A DNA stretch of 64,000 nucleotides from NCBI GenBank assembly GCA_050250755.1, contig JBFWOB010000024.1:1-64000 (forward strand), written 5' to 3'. This DNA is from Ga0077555 sp050250755. Its GTDB lineage: Bacteria; Pseudomonadota; Alphaproteobacteria; Rhizobiales; Hyphomicrobiaceae. Below the pieces are notes generated by a model that made no database searches, was not told the origin of the DNA, and saw only the letters and a list, made by a program, of their open reading frames with translations. Of the stretch, positions 44,279-53,330 are shown piece after piece. The position numbers and the translations under genes are program-made. How positions within the stretch are numbered: the first letter of the stretch is position 1; each line of letters opens with the position of its first letter.

Positions 44279-45502
44279 TCACTCCAGCGATAGCCCTGCC
44301 GCCTTTACTTCTTCCTCCGTGAAGCCAAGGCGGCCCACCAGGATCTCGCGATTATGCTGACCGAGGCGCGCGCCCGGGCTCGTGATCTCGCCCGGGGTCT
44401 CGGAGAACTTGCCGACCACATTCTGCATGCGCACCGGGCCGCCAAGTTCGTCGTCCTGCACGGTCGCGATGTTCTCGCGCGCGATGAAATTCGGATCGGC
44501 GAAAATCTGCGAGATGTCGTTGACCGGCGCCACGGGCGCGTCGATGGCAAGGAAACGCTTCATCAGCTCGCCGAAGTCGAGCTTGCCGATGGCATTCTGC
44601 AGCTCGTCATCCAGTGCCTTGGCGTTGTCGAGCCGTACGCGGTTGTCGGCAAAGCGCGGTTCTTTCACCAGATCGGGCACTTCCAGCGCTTGGCAGATGC
44701 GCTCGAACGTCGATTGCGCCGATCCTGCCATCGACACCCACTTGCCATCCCTGGTCCGGTACGTATTGCGCGGGGCGGTGAACGGCAGGCGGCTCCCCTG
44801 GCGCTGCTGCACGACGCCGAGTTGATCGAAATCGATCGCTTGCGGACCGAGCAGCGTAAAAAGCGTCTCGTAGATGGCGAGGTCGACCACCTGTCCCTTT
44901 CCCGAACGGCGCTTTTCGTGCAGTGCTGCCGATGCGAGGAAGGCCGCCATCAGACCGGTCGTCGAGTCGGCGAGGCCGAAGCCCGGCAGCAGCGGGGGAC
45001 GGTCGGGTTCGCCATTGATGTGGACGAAACCCGAGTAGGCTTCCGCGAGCGTCCCGAATCCGGGTCGATTCTTGTACGGGCCTGTCTGGCCGAAGCCCGT
45101 CACGCGGACGATGATCAGGCCGGGATTGATGGCCTGCAGCACCTCAGGCCCAATACCCCACTTCTCGAGCGTTCCGGTCCGATAATTCTCGACCAGAATA
45201 TCCGCGTCCTTGATCAGCCGCTTCACCACTTCGACGCCGAAAGGTGTGCGGAGATCTGCCGTCACAGACTTTTTTCCGCGACCGAGGATCTTGTAGTAGA
45301 GGCCGACGCCATTCTTGTTGCGACCCCAGTAGCGCACCTCGTCGCCCGTCTTGGGGCGCTCGACCTTTACGACGTCCGCGCCGAAATCGGCGAGAAACAT
45401 GGCGCTCATCGGCGCCGCCAGGAAATTCGAGATGTCGATGACTTTGACCCCGGCGAAGGGCTTCAGGCGCGTGTCGTCGTCGGCGGGATTGTCCTTGGGC
45501 AA
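44279..45502 (-). CDS. CaiB/BaiF family CoA-transferase
   Basis: A 407-residue type III CoA-transferase. The N-terminus KPFAGVKVIDISNFLAAPMS and the CoA-binding ADFGADVVKVERPKTGDEVR are typical; NRGTLEKWG-like and the late FGFTEEEVKAAGLS C-terminus also fit. It moves CoA between carboxylic acids. The chosen start is a TTG at 45502 with a strong AAGGAG eight bases upstream; upstream in-frame ATG and GTG codons lack homology. Probably for a small or branched acid. Confidence 0.85.
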   Translation of the reverse strand: MPKDNPADDDTRLKPFAGVKVIDISNFLAAPMSAMFLADFGADVVKVERPKTGDEVRYWGRNKNGVGLYYKILGRGKKSVTADLRTPFGVEVVKRLIKDADILVENYRTGTLEKWGIGPEVLQAINPGLIIVRVTGFGQTGPYKNRPGFGTLAEAYSGFVHINGEPDRPPLLPGFGLADSTTGLMAAFLASAALHEKRRSGKGQVVDLAIYETLFTLLGPQAIDFDQLGVVQQRQGSRLPFTAPRNTYRTRDGKWVSMAGSAQSTFERICQALEVPDLVKEPRFADNRVRLDNAKALDDELQNAIGKLDFGELMKRFLAIDAPVAPVNDISQIFADPNFIARENIATVQDDELGGPVRMQNVVGKFSETPGEITSPGARLGQHNREILVGRLGFTEEEVKAAGLSLE

Positions 45503-45830
45503 GGTGTGGCTCCTTGAGCGGGTCTTGAACGGTTGGCACCTTCTTTCACGGATGAATTGTCCGGACAAGGCGGCACCACCAAAAGGCTGAAGCGAAGCTT
45601 CGTTGCCCATCGTCTGGGCCATCGCCAACTCGATGAGCGGCGCCGAGCGCAACGGGCAGGTTCAGCATCGCTGGCTATGTTGAAACGCATCTGCCGCGCC
45701 GGCAAGGGCTTGGCTCTGCGACACGAGGCGTAGCTTCTCCCGAGGCGCCCGCTTCGCAGGACCGTAGGGTTGCCGTTCGAATACCCCCGAGGAGTTGGCA
45801 GGACCATAGTCCGAGTGCGATCGAGATCTG

Positions 45831-46011
45831 TCGTGGGTGCCCGCCTTCGCGGGCATGACGCTTGTATTTATGACAGCAGTGTTTCCGATCTTCGCCATAT
45901 CTCGACAAAGTTGGCGAGCATCTCAGGAAGTGGGTGCCCTAAAAAGGTCGGGGATTGAGGGATCAGAGTTCTCTCTTGACGTCATGCCCGCGAAGGCGGG
46001 CAACTACGGAC
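45831..46011. repeat. Inverted pair of family B palindromes
   Basis: TCGTGGGTGCCCGCCTTCGC then GGGCATGACG (45831-45860) and its reverse complement (45978-46011) flank 117 bp in the gap between the CoA-transferase and the peptidoglycan-binding protein. The rest of 45503-46095 has no gene I can recognise. Confidence 0.72.
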
Positions 46012-46095
46012 GTCGGCCTCATATTCGGCAGGAAAAGGCTGATACAGGAGAGAAATCTGCGGGAGCGGCGCTTGCCCCGATAGCGAAGCGGTGGG

Positions 46096-46905
46096 TTATT
46101 TTGCTGGAGATGCGCCGGTTTGCTTCGCCAAACGCGCCACCAATGATCCCGAAATGCGCCCCGTTGGCACCAGACCGGAGTCCATCTCGAACTCGCGGAT
46201 GGCGCGGATCGTCTGATCGGACACGAACCCGTCTGGTTCCGCCACCAGATAGCCAAGCTGTCCGAGCGCCGTTTGCACCGTCCGGATCAACTGCTCGGCG
46301 TGGCTGGCCGGTTGCGCGGTTCCCGCTTGGAGCCCGATCGCCGCGCCCGGCGCCGAAGTGCCGTGCCTCAGGTGGGCGAGCACCTCCGGCGACGGTTCGG
46401 CCGTGAGCGGCAATCCCTGGTCATGTTCGTAGGCCATTACGGCCGCACGCGTGACGAGGCCCGGCACGCCGTCGGACGAGCCCGGATCATAACCGCGCCG
46501 CGACAACTCCTGCTGCACGCTCCTGACGGTCGCCTTGTGCACCTCTTTCGGGTCGCCGCCCGGGAGGAGCACCTGCGAGAACGATCCCGACGACGGCGAG
46601 AAGCTACCGACGCGTTTGTCTTCCTGCGGACGAGGCAAGCTGGTAGGGGCGCGATTGTTCGGCGCTTCCCGCGAGATGTGGCTGCCGATGAGGGCTTCGA
46701 GTGCCTTGCGGCCAAGCTGATCAGCATCCACCAGAGTCGGGATTTGCCACGGCTCGCGGGCTTCGGCGACTCTCGCCGGGGCCACCCTCGACGTGGCGAC
46801 CTGGGTTCGTGGCGTTTGGAGTACGAGCAGATTGGCGCCGACGCCACCGCAGATCGCGATAAAGGCCACGAGCGCAAGACGCGCACTGATAGGCGACAGC
46901 GGCAC
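46096..46905 (-). CDS. Membrane-anchored peptidoglycan-binding protein
   Basis: A 269-residue protein with an N-terminal anchor (ARLALVAFIAICGGVGANLL, about residues 8-27), an Ala/Pro-rich spacer, and two PG_binding_1 domains: SVQQELSRRGYDPGSSDGVP, about residues 125-175, and TVQTALGQLGYLVAEPDGFV, about 205-255. It may locate a partner in the cell wall. The GTG at 46905 with GGGGAG seven bases upstream is preferred over a TTG at 47022. Confidence 0.83.
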   Translation of the reverse strand: MPLSPISARLALVAFIAICGGVGANLLVLQTPRTQVATSRVAPARVAEAREPWQIPTLVDADQLGRKALEALIGSHISREAPNNRAPTSLPRPQEDKRVGSFSPSSGSFSQVLLPGGDPKEVHKATVRSVQQELSRRGYDPGSSDGVPGLVTRAAVMAYEHDQGLPLTAEPSPEVLAHLRHGTSAPGAAIGLQAGTAQPASHAEQLIRTVQTALGQLGYLVAEPDGFVSDQTIRAIREFEMDSGLVPTGRISGSLVARLAKQTGASPAK

Positions 46906-47179
46906 CTCATGCTCCCCGATGCATCTTAATTCGCGTGACGGGGCGGAACTCCGCGCGGAGCCTCCCCCTTCACTCGTGATAGCTTCGGTTTGCTTAACGA
47001 CTCCTTTACCCGCTGCGTACAATTGGTGCCAAACCGTGAATTTCCGCTAAACCAACCCAATCGCTAGATTCTGCGCAATTTTAACAAAATCTCCGGGCAC
47101 GAATTGGCAGGTTGGCGGCAACTCTGGGTTAGTATCCGTGTAGACCGCAGTGGGGCGGTCGAGTTTTTGGGTGACGGTC

Positions 47180-47560
47180 ATGTTCCTCGTCCGATCGGCA
47201 TTCTGGATCGCGTTGATCATCTGGTTGATCCCGAGCGATCCAGCCAAGCAGGCACAGATGTACGAGACGGCCTCGACGGCCATACATCGTGCGGCGACAT
47301 TCTGCGATCGCAACGCAACGGTTTGCGAAAGCGCAGAAAATTACTGGGGTATCTTCAAGGACAAAGCCGCCGTGGGTGCTCACATGCTGGGCAACCTGAT
47401 CAACGAGCGGCTCGCGCCCTCGCCGACGCCACGTGTGATGGACGGGTCCGCTCGGCGCGGCGGTCCGCCTGCTCTGGAGCGGGTGCAACCTGCGAGTGAT
47501 ACGCTTAGGCCATCGGATCGCGTGCCCGAGTGGCGCTCCAACGCTCGCACCCAGCTCTGA
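47180..47560 (+). CDS. DUF5330 domain-containing protein
   Basis: A 126-residue small membrane protein. One hydrophobic segment (FLVRSAFWIALIIWLIPSD), then AQMYETASTAIHRAATFCDR and NATVCESAENYWGIFKDKAA, which matches the DUF5330 pattern. The family is found in alphaproteobacteria and has no known function. An alternative GTG start lies nine bases upstream. It is divergent from the peptidoglycan-binding gene, with 274 bp between them. Confidence 0.75.
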   Translation: MFLVRSAFWIALIIWLIPSDPAKQAQMYETASTAIHRAATFCDRNATVCESAENYWGIFKDKAAVGAHMLGNLINERLAPSPTPRVMDGSARRGGPPALERVQPASDTLRPSDRVPEWRSNARTQL

Positions 47561-47763
47561 GGCGCTTCGCTGGCGCGTGATCTCCGGCACGTATGCCTCG
47601 TCGGGCGATCTGCCTGCAAACACGCCTTGCAATTGCCGTCATTTTCAGCGAAACGCGTTTTAGAAAGCGCGCTATGGCCTTCCGTCATGGCGCGTTTTGC
47701 AGTGATCCAGTCTCTGTGAATCGGCAATCCAGCTACTCATCCGAAGGTGATTCGATAGCAAGG

Positions 47764-47799
47764 TTGCGATTCGCGCGCACAGCCCGCTAGTCTAATGGC
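47764..47799 (+). promoter_or_regulatory. Possible mnmA promoter
   Basis: TTGCGA, 17 bases, CTAGTC lies about 110 bp before the mnmA start, in a 342-bp gap (47561-47902) with nothing else recognised. The 16-bp string CCGCTAGTCTAATGGC that includes the -10-like element occurs again, exactly, at 43648-43663. Confidence 0.3.
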
Positions 47800-47902
47800 C
47801 AGACGTGTGGCGGGGCTGCGCCGGCATAGCGAAAGCGTTGGCCGAGAGCAGGCGGTCGAGTTGGTCGAATCGGAGTCGAGTTTCGGCTCGGACACGAGCG
47901 GT

Positions 47903-49150
47903 ATGACGAAGGCCGAGGCAACAGCAGGAGATATGGCGACAGTGGCGGCTGCCCTTGACGGGGTGGCCCCTGGGAGTCGTGTCGTCGCTGCGATGTCCGG
48001 TGGCGTCGACAGCTCGGTCGTGGCATCGCTATTGAAGCGGCTCGGCTACGATGTGGTCGGGATCACGCTGCAGCTCTACGATCATGGCTCCGCAGTCGGG
48101 CGCAAGGGCGCCTGCTGTGCCGGACAGGACATCAGCGATGCGCGGCGGGTGGCGGACCAGATTGGCATTCCTCACTACGTCCTCGACTACGAATCCCGCT
48201 TCCGCAAGGCGGTCATCGACACCTTCGCGGATAGCTATCTCAGAGGCGAAACGCCGATTCCCTGCGTCGCCTGCAATCAGCAGATCAAGTTTGGCGATCT
48301 TTCCGCTGCCGCGCGCGATCTCGGTGCTGCAGCGCTGGTGACGGGGCACTACGTCGGTTGGCGCCGCGAGACGACGGGACCGGCTCTTTTTCGAGCTGCC
48401 GATGCCGATCGCGACCAGAGCTATTTCCTTTTCTCGACGCCACCGTCCGAGCTTGAATTCGTTCGCTTTCCGCTTGGTGGTCTGTCGAAGCGTGCCGTTC
48501 GTGATTTCGCGACAGACGCGGGCCTCGCCGTCGCGGACAAAGCCGACAGCCAGGACATCTGCTTCGTTCCCGGTGGCCGCTATGCCGATGTGATCGAGCG
48601 CTTGCGGCCGGGTGCCGCTGAGCCCGGTGAGATCGCGCATGTCGATGGGCGTGTGCTCGGCCGACACGGCGGCATTCTCAACTTTACCGTTGGCCAGCGG
48701 CGTGGTCTCGGCATTGCCGCAGCGGAGCCGCTCTATGTCGTGGCTCTCGATCCAGAGTCGCATCGCGTCATTGTTGGTCCACATGAGATGCTCCTGACGC
48801 GTCGCATCGAGCTTGCCGCCATAAATTGGCTTGGGCCTTGCGACATCGATACATTCGTACTCGGCGGAGGACGCGTGTATGCACGCGTACGTTCGACCGG
48901 ATTGCCTCGCCCGGCACGCCTGCTTTGCGAGGGCGGTCGGTATGCGATTTCGCTCGACGAAGGCGAGCATGGCGTTGCGCGAGGGCAGGCCTGTGTGCTC
49001 TATGCGGACGGTTCACCCGGAGCACGTTTGCTCGGCGGAGGCTGGATTGCTCGCGCCGAAAGTATTGGTGCCGACGCGCGGCGGAGTTCAAATGCGCGCA
49101 GGGCGTGTGTCTTAAGTGAAGCGGAACAAGGCCCTAGTACCCCGGGTTAA
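47903..49150 (+). CDS. mnmA: tRNA-specific 2-thiouridylase
   Basis: A 415-residue PP-loop ATPase that thiolates U34 of tRNA Lys, Glu and Gln. The P-loop SGGVDSS is intact, with GACCAGQDISDA, the catalytic cysteine in PIPCVACNQQIKFG and the second cysteine in SQDICFVPGG. Start is uncertain: ATG at 47903 or ATG at 47933; the latter gives a length nearer to relatives, but its GGAG is only two bases away. The last ~25 residues are unlike the family. Confidence 0.92.
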   Translation: MTKAEATAGDMATVAAALDGVAPGSRVVAAMSGGVDSSVVASLLKRLGYDVVGITLQLYDHGSAVGRKGACCAGQDISDARRVADQIGIPHYVLDYESRFRKAVIDTFADSYLRGETPIPCVACNQQIKFGDLSAAARDLGAAALVTGHYVGWRRETTGPALFRAADADRDQSYFLFSTPPSELEFVRFPLGGLSKRAVRDFATDAGLAVADKADSQDICFVPGGRYADVIERLRPGAAEPGEIAHVDGRVLGRHGGILNFTVGQRRGLGIAAAEPLYVVALDPESHRVIVGPHEMLLTRRIELAAINWLGPCDIDTFVLGGGRVYARVRSTGLPRPARLLCEGGRYAISLDEGEHGVARGQACVLYADGSPGARLLGGGWIARAESIGADARRSSNARRACVLSEAEQGPSTPG

Positions 49151-49211
49151 GAAGGGGGTGCGGCCGACGCTCTGGTATCGGCCGTGGCCTGATGAGTGGG
49201 ACGGAGGATCT

Positions 49212-49937
49212 ATGAACTTGTCGACGCGTCAGGGCAGCCCGAGACTGCCGCGCTCATTTGGTAAGGGAGCGCTCGCTCGCCGGACCCGTCACAGCAACCG
49301 CCTCGATGAGGCGAACGTGCTGGATGCCTATCGGCGGTGGGCGCCTGTCTATGACAACACATTCGGCAGATTGACGACCGAGGGCCGCAAGCAGGCCGTC
49401 GAGATGATCAACACGCGCTCCGGACGTGTCCTCGAACTCGGCGTCGGCACAGGTCTTTCGCTTTCGTACTACAATCGTCATCTGGACATCGTCGGCATCG
49501 ACATCTCGCCCGATATGCTCGTCCGAGCCCGCCAGAAAGTCGCGGCGGAAGGTCTCGACAACGTCAGCGGCCTTTACGAGATGGACGCCGCCACCCTGGA
49601 CTTTCCGAGCGGCACATTCGACGTCGTCGTCGCCATGTACGTGATGACCGTCGTTCCCGATCCGGTCGCCGTCATGCGTGAGATTACCCGGGTCTGCAAG
49701 CCCGGCGGCGAGGTGCTCCTGCTCAATCACTTCAGCGAGGAGTCGGGTGTTCGTGGCTGGGTTGAGCGTCGCATGGCGCCATTTGCAACCCGTCTCGGTT
49801 GGCATCCCGTATTCGATGTCGATCGCGTCATGGTCTGCGACGACCTCAAGCTGACGGGCCGCTTCACGCTGAAGCCATTCGGCCTCTTCACGCTGCTTCG
49901 ATTCCAGAAGGCCGCTCAGGCTGCCGCAGCGGCCTGA
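49212..49937 (+). CDS. Class I SAM-dependent methyltransferase, PmtA-like
   Basis: A 241-residue methyltransferase. The motif I loop VLELGVGTGLSL, YRRWAPVYDNTFG upstream and GIDISPDMLVRARQK (motif II) match phosphatidylethanolamine N-methyltransferases of the Rhodobacter/Bradyrhizobium type, which convert phosphatidylethanolamine to phosphatidylcholine. GGAGG lies six bases before the ATG at 49212. No phosphatidylserine genes are nearby. Converges with the epoxide hydrolase gene across a hairpin. Confidence 0.82.
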   Translation: MNLSTRQGSPRLPRSFGKGALARRTRHSNRLDEANVLDAYRRWAPVYDNTFGRLTTEGRKQAVEMINTRSGRVLELGVGTGLSLSYYNRHLDIVGIDISPDMLVRARQKVAAEGLDNVSGLYEMDAATLDFPSGTFDVVVAMYVMTVVPDPVAVMREITRVCKPGGEVLLLNHFSEESGVRGWVERRMAPFATRLGWHPVFDVDRVMVCDDLKLTGRFTLKPFGLFTLLRFQKAAQAAAAA

Positions 49938-49969
49938 TACGTCACGCTCCCCGTTCCACCTCCGTCGTT

Positions 49970-49999
49970 CCTCCCGGTTAAGACTTGCAATCCGGGAGG
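49970..49999. terminator. Bidirectional terminator-like hairpin
   Basis: CCTCCCGG, 14-base loop, CCGGGAGG: a perfect 8-bp stem between the methyltransferase stop and the epoxide hydrolase stop. Confidence 0.55.
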
Positions 50000-50044
50000 T
50001 CATTGTGCCGGTGCTCACCGCGGACCGGACGCAGCGCCCGAGCC

Positions 50045-51208
50045 TTACCCGTGCTGCCGCAACGGGCGGAAGAAGGCTCGAATTTCTTCAGCAAGCACGT
50101 CCGGTTGCTCCATCGCGGCGAAGTGGCCGCCTTTCTGAAGTGTGCTCCACCGCTGGATATTCGTGTAAGTCCGCTCCGCCAGCGAGCGCGGTGGCGAGAG
50201 GATTTCCTTCGGAAACTCCGCATAACCCGTCGGTACTGTGATCTTACCGCCATTGGGAATCGGCCATGGCGCGTGCATCCGATCGTAATAGGGCCAGAAG
50301 GAAGAGCCGATCGCGCCTGTCGCCCAGTAGAGCATGATGTTGGTCAGCATCTGATCCCGATCGACTGCGGACTCGATCGCGCCGTCGTTGTCGGTCCAGC
50401 GTTGGAATTTCTCGACAATCCAGGCCGCGAGGCCCACAGGCGAATCCGTCAGGCCGAACGAGAGCGTCGTCGGGCGGGTGCCCTGGATCCACTGATATCC
50501 CGTCTCCTCCTTGAGCCACCGCGAAAGCTGGTCGAGAAACTGGCGCTCTTCGGGCGTCGGATCTTTGAGAGATGCGTCTCGCCTCACCGCCAGCAGATTG
50601 ATGTGAATGCCGAGCAGCCGTTCCGGGAACTCGTAACCCAGCCGTGACGTGACGAACGCGCCCCAGTCACCGCCCTGCGCGCCGAACCGTTTGTAGCCCA
50701 GCACGTCCGTCATCAGTGCGGCGAACGTCTTGGCGATCTCGACAACTCCGAATCTCGGCTGTCCCGCGGCGAACGAAAGCGTGTAGCCAGGGAGCGACGG
50801 CGCGACCACCGTGAACGCGTCGGCCGGATCAGCGCCGAAACGGGCGGGGTCCGTCAGCCTAGGAAGGATCTGCGTGAATTCGACCACCGAGCCCGGCCAC
50901 CCGTGCGAGAGCAGAAGTGGAATCGGCGCAGGTCCCTTTCCGAGTTCATGGATGAAATGAAGATCAATCCCTGCGAGCGGCACCTTGAATTGTCGGAATC
51001 CGTTGAGGCGAGCCTCCTGCTCGCGCCAGTTGAAGTGATCCCGCCAGTAGGCGACGAGCTCCTGCATGTAGGCGATGCTTGTGCCCGTCGACCATGGCTC
51101 GACGGGTGGCGTTTCCGGCCAACGGACGCGGGCAAGGCGGTCCTTGAGATCGCTGAGCGCGTCTTCGGAGATGTGGAGGCGGAAAGGTTCTGGCATGCGC
51201 GTGCTCAT
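50045..51208 (-). CDS. Epoxide hydrolase (EHN-type alpha/beta hydrolase)
   Basis: A 387-residue protein with an N-terminal epoxide hydrolase lid domain (FRLHISEDALSDLKDRLARV and WRDHFNWREQEARLN) and the alpha/beta-hydrolase core. The oxyanion motif is HGWPGS and the nucleophile aspartate lies in AQGGDWGAFV. The ATG at 51208 has GGGAG upstream. It may open an epoxide to a diol. The limonene-monooxygenase-like gene at 26.3 kb could supply an epoxide, though the two are not adjacent. Confidence 0.88.
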   Translation of the reverse strand: MSTRMPEPFRLHISEDALSDLKDRLARVRWPETPPVEPWSTGTSIAYMQELVAYWRDHFNWREQEARLNGFRQFKVPLAGIDLHFIHELGKGPAPIPLLLSHGWPGSVVEFTQILPRLTDPARFGADPADAFTVVAPSLPGYTLSFAAGQPRFGVVEIAKTFAALMTDVLGYKRFGAQGGDWGAFVTSRLGYEFPERLLGIHINLLAVRRDASLKDPTPEERQFLDQLSRWLKEETGYQWIQGTRPTTLSFGLTDSPVGLAAWIVEKFQRWTDNDGAIESAVDRDQMLTNIMLYWATGAIGSSFWPYYDRMHAPWPIPNGGKITVPTGYAEFPKEILSPPRSLAERTYTNIQRWSTLQKGGHFAAMEQPDVLAEEIRAFFRPLRQHG

Positions 51209-51433
51209 GGAGCGTACTCCCAAGGCCGATCGCTTCATGGATGAACGGACGGGCGCAGCGGCTGACCAACGAGCACCACTGCACGACCAAATCTATGGCG
51301 GGCTTTCTTCGACAGGAACCCGAAAGCGATATACCCCGTACCGCTCCGCGCGCGGCGCAGTTCCCGCGGGGCATGGATCGCAGTCCGATTGTCTCTTTAC
51401 GCGAGCCGCCGTCTCGCGCATCTGGAGCCCTTC

Positions 51434-51967
51434 ATGCGTCTCGTTTTCATCTACGGCTCCGCGGCGTCCGGCAAGCTTACCGTTGCGCGGGAGCTTGCTT
51501 CACGCACGGGTATGGCTCTCTTCCATAACCATTTGATCGTGGACGCCGTTGGGGCGGTGTTTCCTTTCGGCTCGGAGCCCTTCGTCCGGCTTCGGGAAGA
51601 GTTTTGGCTGGCGATCATGGCGGAGGCGGCGCGGTGCGACAGGTCTCTCGTCTTCACGTTCGCTCCCGAGCCGAGCGTTGCTCCCGGCTTCGCCGAGCGT
51701 GTTCGCGAGCTGATCCAAGCAGCCGGCGGCGAGGTCGTGTTCGTCGCGCTCACTGTGCCGCAGGACGAACAGGAGCGCCGCATAGAGGCGCCCGATCGAG
51801 CGGCCTTTGGAAAACTCCGCTCCGTCGAGCTCCTGCGACAACTTCGCGACGCGTTCGATGCCAGTTTCGCGGCTATGCCCGAGCCGGATCTCGCTATCGA
51901 CACTGCCACCACGCACCCGTCGGCGGCGGTGGACGCCATCATCAAGGTCATTTCCGATGGGACTTGA
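51434..51967 (+). CDS. Small P-loop kinase-like protein
   Basis: A 177-residue P-loop NTPase: FIYGSAASGKLTVARELASR (Walker A GSAASGKLT) opens the protein, followed by a shikimate-kinase- or chloramphenicol-phosphotransferase-like fold. LFHNHLIVDAVG may form the acceptor site. GGAG lies 6-9 bases before the ATG at 51434. The substrate is not known. Confidence 0.72.
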   Translation: MRLVFIYGSAASGKLTVARELASRTGMALFHNHLIVDAVGAVFPFGSEPFVRLREEFWLAIMAEAARCDRSLVFTFAPEPSVAPGFAERVRELIQAAGGEVVFVALTVPQDEQERRIEAPDRAAFGKLRSVELLRQLRDAFDASFAAMPEPDLAIDTATTHPSAAVDAIIKVISDGT

Positions 51968-52064
51968 CCATTATCCAAACTGAGAGAATAGACGCGATCG
52001 TGCGACCCTGCGCTCCGATCGGATCTCCCGATCACTCATCCGACAACACGAGGACGGAACCAGC

Positions 52065-53330
52065 GTGCAGCTCCAGTTGACGGCGATCGCCGCTGCCGTA
52101 CGCCGTCCGTTCTTTCGCGCCGTGGGAGGTCTCGGCGCCACTCAGCTTATCGGCTGGGGTACGTCGTTCTCTGCGATCCCGATTTTCGGGACGCCGATCG
52201 CTGCCGACCTCAACCTCGCTCGCGAGTGGGTGTTCGGGGGCATCACGATCATGCTGCTGATTTCGGCCGTGGTGGCGCCGCGTGTCGGCCGGCTCGTCGA
52301 TCGGCTGGGTGCGCGCCCGCTGATGGTTGTCGGCTCGCTGTTGGCGGCGGTCGCCATGCTCTGCCAGGGTTGGGCCTGGAATCTTCCGAGCTATCTGTTC
52401 GCATGGGTTCTGGTGGGGTTCGCGACACCGATGATGCTGGGCAATGCGGCCATGCCGGGCCTAGTGCAGGTCGTCGGTCCGAATGCGCGATCCGCGATCA
52501 CCAGCCTCATGCTCATCTCCGGCCTGACATCGACGGTCTTCCTCCCGCTCAACGCCTGGCTTCTGGGGACGATAGGTTGGCGCGACGCTTACATCGTCTT
52601 CGCGCTCCTTCATCTTCTGGTCTGCGCGCCGCTCCATTGGTTCGCTCTCAGGACCGATGCGCCGAAGGATCCTCCGACGCCATCGGCTGTTGCACCGTCG
52701 CGGGGGCGGAGCGGGTTTCCGCCGGATGGATTGTTACCGGAAGAGCAGCGCCGGGGCGCCCTTGTTCTGCTGTCGATCTGGATGAGCGCGGAAGGTTTGA
52801 TCACCTGGGGACTGTACCTTCAGATCATCGATATTCTCGTGGGGTTGGGGTTGACCGCCAATCAATCTGTTGCCGTTTGGGCTATCGTTGGGCCGTGTCA
52901 GGCGGCAGCGCGCCTCATTGAGCTCATGAGTGCCGGACGCCATTCGATCCTTACGACGAGCCTGGGCGCCGCCTTGGGTGTCAGTCTGTCGTTTCTCGCG
53001 TTGCTGCCGTTCGGTGTGACGGTATCGACCGCGATCGTGTTCTGCATTTGCATCGGCACAGGGCATGGACTATTCGCCATCGCCCGCAATACGCTACCGC
53101 TCGCGCTGTTCGGCACGAAGGAGTACGGCACCTATATCGGCCTCCTGACGGTGCCGCAGAACATCTGCAATGCGATCGCCCCTGTCGCCTTTGCTGCCAT
53201 CCTCTCGCACTTCTCGGCGGCGGGCACGATTTGGATTTCGGCAATTGCCGCCTGGACAGGGCTGGTCGCGGTTGTTTTCCTGAACCGGTTCTGCCGGGCC
53301 GCCATGAAAGATCGTGGGATAGACTTGTGA
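52065..53330 (+). CDS. MFS transporter
   Basis: A 421-residue transporter with 12 hydrophobic segments. AVGGLGATQLIGWGTSFSAI at the start and RVGRLVDRLGARPLMVVGS in loop 2-3 (motif A) are clear. It starts at GTG with GAGG upstream. It overlaps the following acetyl-CoA hydrolase/transferase gene by four bases (GTGA), so transport and CoA transfer may handle the same acid. Confidence 0.87.
   Translation: MQLQLTAIAAAVRRPFFRAVGGLGATQLIGWGTSFSAIPIFGTPIAADLNLAREWVFGGITIMLLISAVVAPRVGRLVDRLGARPLMVVGSLLAAVAMLCQGWAWNLPSYLFAWVLVGFATPMMLGNAAMPGLVQVVGPNARSAITSLMLISGLTSTVFLPLNAWLLGTIGWRDAYIVFALLHLLVCAPLHWFALRTDAPKDPPTPSAVAPSRGRSGFPPDGLLPEEQRRGALVLLSIWMSAEGLITWGLYLQIIDILVGLGLTANQSVAVWAIVGPCQAAARLIELMSAGRHSILTTSLGAALGVSLSFLALLPFGVTVSTAIVFCICIGTGHGLFAIARNTLPLALFGTKEYGTYIGLLTVPQNICNAIAPVAFAAILSHFSAAGTIWISAIAAWTGLVAVVFLNRFCRAAMKDRGIDL

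Noticed and set aside
26316..51208. Limonene degradation pathway from the LLM monooxygenase and the epoxide hydrolase
   Set aside because: The genes are about 23 kb apart, and the hydrolase is the EHN alpha/beta type rather than the small limonene-epoxide hydrolase. Only a weak hint remains.
53048..53326. N-terminal extension of the acetyl-CoA hydrolase gene into the MFS gene
   Set aside because: The extra residues are out-of-frame MFS coding sequence. The GTG at 53327 overlapping the MFS stop gives the normal family start.
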